Part shown: piece by piece, positions 6,092-12,670 of the stretch | Layout: every line of letters begins with the position of its first letter | Position numbering within the stretch: position 1 is the first letter of the stretch | IMG/VR virus record: IMGVR_UViG_3300038548_000110 | Span: 1 to 36,252 of that record | Direction: 5' to 3' (one strand) | Length of the DNA stretch: 36,252 nt | DNA from: a virus | Program-made: the position numbers and the translations under genes | Notes under the pieces: model-generated | Told to the model about the DNA's origin: nothing | What the model saw: the letters and a program-made list of their open reading frames with translations, nothing else | Database searches by the model: none

Positions 6092-6388
6092 ATGAGTGAG
6101 TTAACAGATTTAGAAATAAATAAGCGTTTAGCTGAGATTGAAGGCTTAGAATTTTGGGTCCATGAAAATATAGCGATTATGATTGGATCTTGTTGGGATA
6201 GTCAGGAATACAACCCGCTTACCGATGATGGACTGTGTTTAAGATTGATATTTGAATATGGAGTTCAAATAAATAAAGTTGACCCTATTTTAATGTCAGC
6301 ACAATGTGAACACGATGTAGTTATGTATAGCGTACTAGATATGCCAAACAAAGCGGCATGCTTAGCAATAATAGCGAGTAAATCATGA
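6092..6388 (+). CDS. Phage ABA-sandwich-like hypothetical protein
   Basis: This 98-residue protein starts with a helical segment (LTDLEINKRLAEIEGL), then has a YNPLTDDGLCLRLI motif and ends with PNKAACLAIIAS. That order is typical of the small early phage proteins grouped as ABA-sandwich-domain proteins (Y-N-P-x-x-D, then P-x-R/K-A-A-C). Their role is unknown. The stop overlaps a following ATG (ATGA at 6385). Confidence 0.45.
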   Translation: MSELTDLEINKRLAEIEGLEFWVHENIAIMIGSCWDSQEYNPLTDDGLCLRLIFEYGVQINKVDPILMSAQCEHDVVMYSVLDMPNKAACLAIIASKS

Positions 6389-6461
6389 AGCTTAACAATC
6401 TTATAACGTATCACTAGTAGCATTCTTGATAGCGTTGATTGTTTTCCAGGCTAATGAATAA
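6385..6461 (+). pseudogene. Possible frameshifted small membrane peptide
   Basis: An ATG overlapping the previous stop reads MKLNNLITYH and then stops at TAG 6415-6417. The frame one base back continues without stop as VSLVAFLIALIVFQANE to TAA 6459-6461. Joined by a -1 shift this would make a short signal-anchor-type peptide. It may be a broken gene or chance hydrophobic sequence. Confidence 0.2.
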
Positions 6462-6468
6462 GGGGTAG

Positions 6469-6699
6469 ATGATGAAGTTATTCACAAATAAGTATCCTGT
6501 ATTGCAGGGTTGTTTATGTATACAGCCAGACAATACAGTAGATGAAAAAAGTATTAAGGTTGTGTTTGATGAAGGTAAGATATTTAAATTAATAGGCGTT
6601 GATCAAATGGGTGTTTTATTGCAGTGCGAAAAAAAGAGCGTAATAGTTAACGTTGATATTTTTAAACTGGTATTCACTGAGACGGAAATTGATATTTAA
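6469..6699 (+). CDS. Hypothetical 76-residue protein
   Basis: The last rightward gene before the convergent island, with an AAGGGG ribosome-binding site ahead of two in-frame ATGs. The product alternates short beta-like strands (GKIFKLIGVDQMGVLLQCE, then SVIVNVDIFKLVF), suggesting a small all-beta fold. No family is recognised. A strong bidirectional terminator follows its stop. Confidence 0.5.
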   Translation: MMKLFTNKYPVLQGCLCIQPDNTVDEKSIKVVFDEGKIFKLIGVDQMGVLLQCEKKSVIVNVDIFKLVFTETEIDI

Positions 6700-6718
6700 G
6701 TTAAGCGCCACGCATAAA

Positions 6719-6743
6719 AAAAGCCACTACCACAGTGGCTTTT
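6719..6743. terminator. Bidirectional intrinsic terminator
   Basis: AAAAGCCACT (6719-6728) and AGTGGCTTTT (6734-6743) form a 10-bp stem with a 5-base loop, flanked by an A-run on the left and a T-run on the right. It sits exactly between two convergent genes and can end transcription from both sides. Confidence 0.85.
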
Positions 6744-6753
6744 TATATCAGGG

Positions 6754-7326
6754 TTATACGGTTAGCGTTTTAATGTTTGTAGCGTTACTCGGACTACACC
6801 ATCCACCAAGAAAAACCATCATTCCACCACCACAGCTATCATAAAATCCTTTTCGCGGTTTATTTATATAATCAAACTGATAAGCCTCGCCATCTTCTAA
6901 TTCGATTGGTGGGGTTATGGGTTTGAATGAGTAGTTAGCTATTCTACTGCACCCCTGCCTATTATCCGGCAACACAATAACGCAATATAAATCACCGATA
7001 TATTCAATAGTACACCTTTCATGCTTCGGATGCGCGTCACACCTATTTGAATATAAACACTCCATACCTGCACTAGGTAATTCACCTGCATCAGCTTGAG
7101 CTTGTGTATAAATGTCTTTACTCATTACAGCCTCTTTATTGTTAATCAGCCTAGACTCATCCATTGAAAAATAATCTATGGTGTATTCATTTCCTATTAT
7201 GTCGTATTTATCGTTATCAGCACGGCAAAACTGGTAAGACTCTTTATTATAAAATACAGATTCTCCTTCCAATGTCCCCACCTTATCCGCCCAAGACGGG
7301 GCGTTCTTCCATTTATCTTTACTCAT
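6754..7326 (-). CDS. Hypothetical 190-residue protein of a reversed mini-operon
   Basis: The N-terminal segment (MSKDKWKNAPSWADKVGTLE) is followed at residue 68 by a second motif, MSKDIYTQAQADAGELPSAG, like the start of many small phage proteins. Cysteines (CLYSNRC, ERC) and a glycine-rich GGGMMVFLGGW segment lie in the second half. No enzyme motif is recognised. It is read against the early operon, as last gene of a three-gene unit with its own promoter and TAATG couplings, the arrangement of a moron (an accessory gene inserted with its own signals). An internal start at residue 68 is possible but not needed. Confidence 0.55.
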   Translation of the reverse strand: MSKDKWKNAPSWADKVGTLEGESVFYNKESYQFCRADNDKYDIIGNEYTIDYFSMDESRLINNKEAVMSKDIYTQAQADAGELPSAGMECLYSNRCDAHPKHERCTIEYIGDLYCVIVLPDNRQGCSRIANYSFKPITPPIELEDGEAYQFDYINKPRKGFYDSCGGGMMVFLGGWCSPSNATNIKTLTV

Positions 7327-7397
7327 TATTTAACTCCATTACGTTTAGCTGGCTTGTAAAAAATATCCGCTGCACTTGTTTGTGTGGTTATAGTCAT
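7326..7397 (-). CDS. 23-residue coupled peptide
   Basis: The frame is exactly spanned by TAATG overlaps with both the ribbon-helix-helix-like gene upstream and the 190-residue gene downstream. The peptide begins MTITTQTSAADIFYKPAKRN. It may be a true micropeptide or mainly a device that carries ribosomes from one gene to the next. Confidence 0.4.
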   Translation of the reverse strand: MTITTQTSAADIFYKPAKRNGVK

Positions 7398-7570
7398 TAC
7401 TTACACTCCTTTTTATGCGCTTTGATTATTAAGTCAGCAACAATTGATATTTTATTATAAACAAGGTTACCGCTTGAAACTCTTGATGCTACCAATTCAT
7501 CTAACAATACGTTTACATCGTGCCGTATAGCAACTGCATTACCCTTCTTTTTGTTAAGGTCTTTTTTCAT
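7397..7570 (-). CDS. Ribbon-helix-helix-like small regulator
   Basis: This 57-residue protein has a basic start (MKKDLNKKKG), a strand-like segment NAVAIRHDV, then a helix NVLLDELVASRVSSG and a second helix SIVADLIIKAHKK. That is the size and order of a ribbon-helix-helix (Arc/CopG/MetJ fold) DNA-binding protein, in which the strand inserts in the major groove. The gene is first in a leftward operon whose promoter contains a perfect palindrome, so autorepression is likely. The fold assignment is from pattern only. Confidence 0.5.
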   Translation of the reverse strand: MKKDLNKKKGNAVAIRHDVNVLLDELVASRVSSGNLVYNKISIVADLIIKAHKKECK

Positions 7571-7586
7571 TTTATACTCCGTTCAA

Positions 7587-7607
7587 TTAATATGTAATAA
7601 ATATTAA
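7587..7607. promoter_or_regulatory. Palindromic operator candidate
   Basis: TTAATAT (7587-7593) and ATATTAA (7601-7607) form a perfect 7-bp inverted repeat with a 7-bp spacer. One arm covers the -10 hexamer of the leftward promoter, as expected for repression by the adjacent small DNA-binding protein. Confidence 0.45.
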
Positions 7608-7629
7608 ATTAATACTTGCGTAAAGTCAA
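7601..7629 (-). promoter_or_regulatory. Leftward sigma70 promoter of the mini-operon
   Basis: Read leftward, TTGACT (7629-7624) and TAATAT (7606-7601) lie exactly 17 bp apart, close to consensus, about 30 bases before the ATG at 7570. Confidence 0.65.
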
Positions 7630-7746
7630 GTTGTATATTATTATTATCACAAGTCGAGAGATTAGGGAGTTACCGCCCACACGCACCGACTATAAATAAA
7701 CGCAAATGAGGCGGTTCCAAATTCAGCAAAAAAAAGGGTAATCACC

Positions 7747-8004
7747 ATGATCGTATTTGATGACATTGACCAATACATAAAAAAAGTAACTATGATCGCC
7801 CTGCAAAGTAAGGTTATAGAGTTAAACAGCTTAATGGATGAGATTGTACAGCATGACTATAAGACTGTTTCAGAAGTTAAAGGTGCGATTAATAGCAGTA
7901 TAGATATTATTACCGCAATGATTAAAGAAAAGGAATTAGAAAAGGCAGCTGAACAATACGAAGCTGACGCGAAAGCAGATCATTTTACAGGGGGGTTATT
8001 TTAA
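7747..8004 (+). CDS. Hypothetical 85-residue helical protein
   Basis: The first gene of the rightward recombination operon. It is predicted to be mostly helical (QYIKKVTMIALQSKVIELNS, then a charged KEKELEKAAEQYEADAK tail). The TAA is directly followed by the ATG of the ERF gene. A small partner or regulator of the annealing protein is possible, but no family is recognised. Confidence 0.55.
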   Translation: MIVFDDIDQYIKKVTMIALQSKVIELNSLMDEIVQHDYKTVSEVKGAINSSIDIITAMIKEKELEKAAEQYEADAKADHFTGGLF

Positions 8005-8520
8005 ATGGAAAAGTCAGATTCAATTAAATCATTAGCTGTTGCTATGAATAAAGCTCAATCAGAAATGGGGGGAGCTATAAAGGGTGAGGAAAATCCATTT
8101 TTCAAAAAGAAATATGCTGACTTAGGTGCAGTAGTTCAGGCAGTAAAAGAGCCGTTTTCAAACAATGGGTTGAGTTATGTTCAATTTCCTATAGAGGAAG
8201 GGGGCAGAATCGGCATAGAAACGATTTTAATGCATGAGTCTGGCGAATGGTTAAGTAACAGCTTTACCGTCCAATTAAGTAAGCAGGATGCGCAAGGGGC
8301 AGGGTCGGCAATTACATATTGTAGGCGTTACAGTTTGCAAGCTATAGCAGGAATACCAAGCGAGGATGATGATGGTAATGCGGCAAGTAAGCAGGCGCAA
8401 AAAGCAAGAGTGCCAACTCCTAACGAATTATCATGGGTTGACGCTATCAAGTCAAACAAAGCAACTCTGGAAGATATTCAGCCAGATAATAGAGACTATA
8501 TAAAAGGATTGTTACAATGA
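8005..8520 (+). CDS. erf: ERF-family single-strand annealing protein
   Basis: This 171-residue protein carries the ERF family core: NPFFKKKYADLGAVVQAVKE near residues 30-50, then a strand ETILMHESGEWLSN, and the signature GAGSAITYCRRYSLQAIAGI (about 97-116) followed by an acidic EDDDG. ERF proteins form rings on single-stranded DNA and anneal complementary strands, as the phage recombinase in circularisation and recombination repair. The C-terminal 40 residues are divergent. The stop overlaps the exonuclease start (ATGA), supporting a joint recombination role. Confidence 0.88.
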   Translation: MEKSDSIKSLAVAMNKAQSEMGGAIKGEENPFFKKKYADLGAVVQAVKEPFSNNGLSYVQFPIEEGGRIGIETILMHESGEWLSNSFTVQLSKQDAQGAGSAITYCRRYSLQAIAGIPSEDDDGNAASKQAQKARVPTPNELSWVDAIKSNKATLEDIQPDNRDYIKGLLQ

Positions 8521-9035
8521 ATGTAATGCTAGATTTAGAAACGATGGGTAATAACTCGAATTCTGCAATGATCGCAATAGGTGCGGTTGCTTTTGATAAT
8601 GATAATGTGGTTGATGAATTCTATGTTGAAATAAATTTAACAAGTGCCATGCGTCAAGGTGGTTTTATTGATGGTTCTACGGTTATGTGGTGGTTGAAAC
8701 AATCAAAAGAGGCTAGAGGTGCTTTTGATAATAATGATAATGCTCCTCACTTAATGGATGCGCTTAATCAGTTTCAAGAATGGTGTAAAAAGATAGGGGT
8801 TAACGAGGTTTGGGGGAATGGAGCTATGTTTGATAATGCCATTCTTGGTAATGCGTACAAAAATAGTGGGCTAGTTATCCCTTGGAAGTTTTGGAATGAC
8901 ATGTGTTATCGAACAGTTAAAAACATGAATAAACATATCAAGCTTGAGCGTGTTGGTACTCATCACAACGCAGTTGATGACGCAAAAAGCCAAGCATTAC
9001 ATTTAATTAAAATACTAAAGGCGGGTAAGCAATGA
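8517..9035 (+). CDS. RNase-H-fold 3'-5' exonuclease (ExoVIII-C/Rv2179c-like)
   Basis: In this 172-residue protein the first motif is D6-x-E8 in MLDLETMG, followed by IAIGAVAFD. A middle acidic motif lies in WGNGAMFDNAIL, and the final motif is HHNAVDDAKSQA, giving the D-E-D-D type active site with an H-x5-D end. Members trim single-stranded or duplex DNA or RNA. Placed between ERF and Gp157, it probably works in phage recombination, replacing a lambda Exo-type nuclease. It is coupled by 4-base overlaps at both ends. Confidence 0.8.
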   Translation: MNVMLDLETMGNNSNSAMIAIGAVAFDNDNVVDEFYVEINLTSAMRQGGFIDGSTVMWWLKQSKEARGAFDNNDNAPHLMDALNQFQEWCKKIGVNEVWGNGAMFDNAILGNAYKNSGLVIPWKFWNDMCYRTVKNMNKHIKLERVGTHHNAVDDAKSQALHLIKILKAGKQ

Positions 9036-9520
9036 ATTTACGTGAGCTAACAGCAGACCAAGAAGCGATACTGGCACAAGTTGAAAATGGTGATTTTAGT
9101 CTTGATGATGTGAGTGATCATTTAGATATGCTAGAAGAAGATCGCAACAAGAAGATTGAAAGCTATCTACACGTTATTAACCGATTAACTAGCGAAGAGG
9201 TCACAGTAACAGCAGAGATTGACCGCCTACAAACCATAAGGCAACAAAAGGAGAAGGCGACATCTAACGTTAAGGCATGGCTATTAATGAGCATGCAAGA
9301 TGGCGAAAATCATGAGTTTGATTTATTCAAAGTTAGCCGTGTGAAAGGTCGTGAAGTTTTACAGTTAAATGATGGTGATAGAATCCCTGTAAAATACAAG
9401 GAGTGTAAACCTGAATCATGGCACGTAGATAAACGAGCAGTATTAAAAGATTTAAAAGCAGGCATTGAAATAGAAGGTGCTGAAATAACAACGGGCAATC
9501 CGTCACTTAGAATTAAATAA
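9032..9520 (+). CDS. Siphovirus Gp157 family protein
   Basis: The 162-residue product begins MNLRELTADQEAILAQVENG and continues through a long coiled coil (residues 35-85) with EEVTVTAEIDRLQTIRQQKE, then the Gp157-type end (FKVSRVKGREVLQLNDGDRI, then VDKRAVLKDLKAG). Gp157 proteins occur in siphovirus replication/recombination clusters, next to SSB and annealing genes. They were first noted in Streptococcus phages in connection with phage resistance. The exact role is unknown. Confidence 0.8.
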   Translation: MNLRELTADQEAILAQVENGDFSLDDVSDHLDMLEEDRNKKIESYLHVINRLTSEEVTVTAEIDRLQTIRQQKEKATSNVKAWLLMSMQDGENHEFDLFKVSRVKGREVLQLNDGDRIPVKYKECKPESWHVDKRAVLKDLKAGIEIEGAEITTGNPSLRIK

Positions 9521-9546
9521 TTATTAACAATAAAGGAAATATAAAA

Positions 9547-9996
9547 ATGAGCAAGATCGGAATTAGTATTAAATTAGATGTTAAGAAATTAGATAAAGCA
9601 CGCTTTTTCGCAGCACAATCAGGCGCGTTATACGTTGACCTTACTATGTTTTTAGACCCTGATAACGAAGGGCAGTATGGCGACCATGGTTTTTGTACTC
9701 AATCAACGAGTAAAGAAGAACGTGATAATCAGGTGCAAATGCCAATATTAGGAAACGGCAAGATTTTTTACGGGCTACAGGAGTTAAAGGCCGCAAATTC
9801 TAATCAACAAGTACCACAACAAGTACCAGCACAGCAGCAAGGAGGTTTTAGCTCGCAATCACCACAACAACAGCAACAACCTTACCGAGCGACACAACAG
9901 CAACAGGGTGGGTTTCAGCAACAGGCGCCACAGCAACAAGCCAAAGTAAACCCACAGGAACCATCGATTGATTTTGACGATGACATACCGTTTTAA
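9547..9996 (+). CDS. ssb: Single-stranded DNA-binding protein (phage type)
   Basis: In this 149-residue protein the N-terminal 80 residues form a beta-rich OB-fold candidate. Residues 84-138 are a glutamine-rich linker (QQQ runs). The last nine residues are IDFDDDIPF, the acidic tip by which SSB proteins bind replication and repair partners. It follows the ERF, exonuclease and Gp157 genes. The N-terminal domain is not close to classical bacterial SSB, so this is probably a phage-specific family. The start has an AAAGGAAA ribosome-binding site. Confidence 0.75.
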   Translation: MSKIGISIKLDVKKLDKARFFAAQSGALYVDLTMFLDPDNEGQYGDHGFCTQSTSKEERDNQVQMPILGNGKIFYGLQELKAANSNQQVPQQVPAQQQGGFSSQSPQQQQQPYRATQQQQGGFQQQAPQQQAKVNPQEPSIDFDDDIPF

Positions 9997-10008
9997 AAAG
10001 GCTAACTA

Positions 10009-10230
10009 ATGATTACAAGAGTGGTATACAGACTTAAACATAATTCAAAAGCCAATTTAAAAAGCTACGAGTATTATATTGATACAAATACACATAGCGT
10101 TAAAGATGCTGGGATTAAGTTTAAGGCTGACTTATCACTACTTGCTAAGCGGAAGAATACTACTATGGAAGAGTTGCGCAAGTATTATAAAGATAAGCCT
10201 AAACTGAAGGTGATTAAGCTTATCGAATAA
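10009..10230 (+). CDS. Hypothetical 73-residue basic protein
   Basis: A small basic protein with a beta-like N-terminus (ITRVVYRLKHNSKANLKSYE) and a lysine-rich helical end (EELRKYYKDKPKLKVIKL). It follows the SSB gene after 12 bases and belongs to the same operon. No family is recognised. Confidence 0.5.
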   Translation: MITRVVYRLKHNSKANLKSYEYYIDTNTHSVKDAGIKFKADLSLLAKRKNTTMEELRKYYKDKPKLKVIKLIE

Positions 10231-10254
10231 CCTTGAGTAAAGCGGCTAAGTGAA

Positions 10255-10283
10255 AGCTTGGCTTTATAGCGTAGCGGCAAGCT
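10255..10283. other. Stem-loop in a 108-base gene-free gap
   Basis: AGCTTG-GCT (10255-10263) pairs with AGC and CAAGCT (10278-10283) with a two-base bulge. No T-run follows, so it is not a classical terminator. The gap 10231-10338 has no other feature I can support. Confidence 0.3.
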
Positions 10284-10338
10284 GTAACGTGTCCGTTTAT
10301 ACGTTTTGTTATGTTACCGCCACGATAGGAGATTGATA

Positions 10339-10479
10339 ATGTGGGTTAAAAATTGGTATGAAAACTATGATAAATGGAGATTACATTCAAGTCACGTTAG
10401 GTTATGGGGTGATCATAATTATATTTGGTATCACCGCGAGCTTGATGAATTATTACAAACAACAATGCTGGAGTTTTAA
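10339..10479 (+). CDS. Hypothetical 46-residue protein rich in aromatic residues
   Basis: A 47-codon frame with GGAG seven bases before the ATG. The product (MWVKNWYENYDKWRLHSSHV, then WGDHNYIWYHRELDEL) is unusually rich in Trp, Tyr and His. Its stop is two bases before the next ATG. No family is recognised. Confidence 0.5.
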   Translation: MWVKNWYENYDKWRLHSSHVRLWGDHNYIWYHRELDELLQTTMLEF

Positions 10480-10481
10480 CG

Positions 10482-10634
10482 ATGGACGATGACATAAAGG
10501 AAGCTATCGAGTTAATAGCTTATATGTGTAAAGATGTTTCAGATGTGACAACAAAGTACCCAGAAGATAAAAACGAAAGCGAATTAAGAGCTATAAAAAA
10601 GATAGCTAACAAGATACTTGGTTTAGTAACATAA
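10482..10634 (+). CDS. Hypothetical 50-residue helical protein
   Basis: The frame starts two bases after the preceding stop and encodes an amphipathic helical protein (MDDDIKEAIELIAYMCKDVS at the start, LRAIKKIANKILGL at the end). Tight spacing and good codon pattern support it. A short perfect palindrome CGCTTA-AA-TAAGCG (10636-10649) lies just after its stop. Confidence 0.5.
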   Translation: MDDDIKEAIELIAYMCKDVSDVTTKYPEDKNESELRAIKKIANKILGLVT

Positions 10635-10709
10635 CCGCTTAAATAAGCGCGTTGAGGTACGAAATCCGCTTGATTTATTTTGTTAGAAGGCTACTAGAGG
10701 ATACAAAGA

Positions 10710-10904
10710 ATGAACCACGAAACGGAAAACTCATACATTTACCAACCACTACCTGCTGGCGAAAATGACGGTAAGATATTTAGAGTTGTATTCAAAGATA
10801 AAACGAGAACGCCACTACTAACGAAGCAAGATGCAGAGTATGTGTTAATGCAACAAAATAAACGTAGAGTTACCGCGGCGGTTAAAAAAGCGCTAGCCTT
10901 ATAA
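10710..10904 (+). CDS. Hypothetical 64-residue protein
   Basis: Begins MNHETENSYIYQPLPAGEND, followed by a beta-like GKIFRVVFKDKTRT and a basic helical tail (QNKRRVTAAVKKALAL). No motif of known function is seen. A small DNA-associated protein is one possibility. The gap after it (10905-11020) shows only an ATG-less frame. Confidence 0.45.
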   Translation: MNHETENSYIYQPLPAGENDGKIFRVVFKDKTRTPLLTKQDAEYVLMQQNKRRVTAAVKKALAL

Positions 10905-11020
10905 CACTATAACTAAGGAGATTAAAACCTTCTTTCACACATCCGACCAGTATCGTCAAGGTGCTGGTTTAGCTAAATTTAAAATAATTATCAGGAGTTT
11001 TACGCTGAAAGGCGGCAAAA

Positions 11021-11377
11021 ATGAAAATAAACATTATATTGCTTATATTGTTAACAGGTTGTCAGTCAATACCTTCTAATTTAGTTGGTAACTGGTCAGG
11101 TAAAGTTGGGCCATTTAAAGCGAGTTTTGAATTGGGAGAGGATGGCAAAGGGGTATTCTGCTATTCAGGAAGAAAAGAAAATAAGATCGAGTGGATAAAA
11201 TACAGCGATGGTATAATCTACACTGAACGAGATACTAAAATTGTAGTGGTGATTCTAAGGCCTAACGAGCTGATTGTTGATGTTAATAATTTCGGTAATG
11301 AGCGATACACGTTTTATAAAGATGATCACTTGAGAAAAGCGAGTTGGTTTTGCTGGAAGAAGTTGCACGTTAAGTGA
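11021..11377 (+). CDS. Phage-encoded lipoprotein
   Basis: This 118-residue protein has a textbook lipoprotein signal: a basic MK, a hydrophobic run and lipobox LLTGC with the acylated cysteine at residue 14. The next residue is Gln, which favours outer-membrane sorting. The mature part reads as beta strands (NWSGKVGPFKASFEL, KIVVVILRPNELIVDV), like a small lipocalin-type barrel. It is the last early gene before a terminator. Phage lipoproteins of this kind often block superinfection by masking receptors (T5 Llp and Cor are examples), but that role is inferred. The GNWSG opening is also common in bacterial lipoproteins of unknown role. Confidence 0.6.
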   Translation: MKINIILLILLTGCQSIPSNLVGNWSGKVGPFKASFELGEDGKGVFCYSGRKENKIEWIKYSDGIIYTERDTKIVVVILRPNELIVDVNNFGNERYTFYKDDHLRKASWFCWKKLHVK

Positions 11378-11384
11378 TGTGGGT

Positions 11385-11432
11385 AAAAATGGCTAATTGT
11401 GGGGTGATAACTTAACGGTATCGCCATTTTTT
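11385..11432 (+). terminator. Intrinsic terminator after the early region
   Basis: AAAAATGGC (11385-11393) pairs with GCCATTTTT (11423-11431), with a further inner GATA/TATC pairing, and is followed by T-rich sequence. It separates the lipoprotein gene from the next promoter. Confidence 0.6.
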
Positions 11433-11439
11433 GTGCTTG

Positions 11440-11448
11440 TGATATAAT
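11440..11448 (+). promoter_or_regulatory. Extended -10 promoter for the lysis/late region
   Basis: TGA followed by a perfect TATAAT, directly after the terminator and 31 bases before the ATG at 11479. No good -35 is present, in keeping with the extended -10 type. Confidence 0.55.
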
Positions 11449-11478
11449 GGCGAAAACCCTTCATCACAAAGTAGGCGA

Positions 11479-11745
11479 ATGAGCAAAGTAAAAAACAACT
11501 CGCCATACCATGAAGTCTGGTGTTCAAGCTGTCGAAAGAAAAAGAAACCGCGCATAACAGGTGCGGCTTTTTTAATTCCAGCAAGGGAAAGGCCGTATGA
11601 TTTAATATTAGGCAGTTCTGAAATAGATAAAAGGGTTGTTGGTGTTTGCCTTAAATGCTTGGCAGATAAAAACGAATTCCAGCGATACAATAAGCGCCCT
11701 GTAGACCCTAATCATAAGGACTTGATTTACAGTGGCGAACAATAA
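11479..11745 (+). CDS. Zinc-ribbon-like small protein
   Basis: The product has 88 residues. Cysteine pairs C15-x2-C18 and C57-x2-C60 (WCSSC, VCLKC) would hold one zinc ion. A basic loop RKKKKPR follows the first pair. It is the first gene after the 11440 promoter. A late-gene activator or DNA-binding role would suit that position, but it cannot be shown. The main alternative is a structural zinc protein. Confidence 0.5.
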   Translation: MSKVKNNSPYHEVWCSSCRKKKKPRITGAAFLIPARERPYDLILGSSEIDKRVVGVCLKCLADKNEFQRYNKRPVDPNHKDLIYSGEQ

Positions 11746-11816
11746 CCGTACAATTAATAACGATGTTACCGATGTGAATCAGCGGCCTCTATAAATTAAC
11801 ACAAAGGTAATAAATA

Positions 11817-12281
11817 ATGAGTATATTTAATGTAGGCAAATATCTTGCTGAACGTAAAAAGTTTAACTTCAGAACGTATGAAATCGAAGGTGTTGAATTT
11901 GATTTAATACCATTGACGGACGATTTAATTCAGGCGCTTAAGCTTAACCCTACACATAGTGGTTCAATGAATGCAGCTGCTAACTTTGGTATATCAGCCG
12001 GCAGAAATCGTGCGCATGACGACGCTGAAATGGCAGAAGATCTTGATGCTATCTGGGATTTAGAGCAGCTTGATATTGATTGCGAACCTAGCCTGCAACA
12101 TAAAGTTGGCGAAAAGGTTTGTGCAATTAGTGGTCTAACTGAATACATGGAAGATCTGAAGTTAGAAGAAGAAATCAAAGCAGAAGAAGCGCAAAACGTT
12201 ATCGATGGTGATAAACCTATTGATTCAGAAATTACACTTGGTCAACTAGAAGAAGATGCCCTCAATAACGTAGCAGCATAA
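11817..12281 (+). CDS. Acidic hypothetical protein upstream of the lysis genes
   Basis: The product has 154 residues. The N-terminal FRTYEIEGVEFDLIPLTDDLIQ looks like a compact beta-beta-alpha start and is loosely reminiscent of tail assembly chaperone proteins. The rest is very acidic (AEMAEDLDAIWDLEQLDIDC, LEEEIKAEEAQ). The real chaperone candidate lies at 24769, so I do not assign that function here. It is followed after 14 bases by another unknown gene. Confidence 0.5.
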   Translation: MSIFNVGKYLAERKKFNFRTYEIEGVEFDLIPLTDDLIQALKLNPTHSGSMNAAANFGISAGRNRAHDDAEMAEDLDAIWDLEQLDIDCEPSLQHKVGEKVCAISGLTEYMEDLKLEEEIKAEEAQNVIDGDKPIDSEITLGQLEEDALNNVAA

Positions 12282-12295
12282 CGGAGTAAAAGAAA

Positions 12296-12670
12296 ATGAC
12301 TATACCAGTAAAAACCTTTATAGCAAAAGTTAAAGATAGATTAGATTGGCCTTATCCTAATGCTCTTGTTGCAATTCACAATGCTTCTGTATCGTCGCAG
12401 AACACCTATACTTCTAATGACTGTAAAGGTGATTATGAGACAGAAAGTATTGTCGATACCATTGCGTACCATGCGAATTTTTGGGGTACAAAGGAAATGC
12501 AACAGTCAGGGGTACAGTCACGGCCTCTAATTAATATGGATGATAATTCTGACTTGTTCATTGTTGATTTAGAGCATGCACAATCTATACAAGTGTTAAA
12601 CGGAACGCTAAGCCCGATGGAAAAAGATTTTTTATTAATGGAGTTAGATGTTAAAAGGCGTTTTGCATAA
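12296..12670 (+). CDS. Hypothetical 124-residue protein
   Basis: The start has GGAG nine bases upstream and the stop overlaps the endolysin ATG as TAATG. The product has mixed alpha/beta segments (ALVAIHNASV, SDLFIVDLEHAQSIQVL) and no signal peptide or transmembrane segment. No family is recognised. Coupling to the endolysin gene suggests co-production, not necessarily a role in lysis. Confidence 0.5.
   Translation: MTIPVKTFIAKVKDRLDWPYPNALVAIHNASVSSQNTYTSNDCKGDYETESIVDTIAYHANFWGTKEMQQSGVQSRPLINMDDNSDLFIVDLEHAQSIQVLNGTLSPMEKDFLLMELDVKRRFA

Noticed and set aside
9800-9960. CAA/CAG-rich repeats as a possible regulatory or CRISPR-like repeat
   Set aside because: These simply encode the glutamine-rich linker of the single-stranded DNA-binding protein. 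There are no spaced direct repeats.
10925-11020. An open frame following AAGGAG that reads like protein (KTFFHTSDQYRQGAGLAKFK)
   Set aside because: There is no ATG, GTG or TTG at the right distance, and it runs into the lipoprotein gene in another frame. It could be a decayed gene, but I cannot support it.
11817-12281. A second tail assembly chaperone
   Set aside because: Only a loose resemblance at the N-terminus; the location is far from the tape measure gene and there is no frameshift site.
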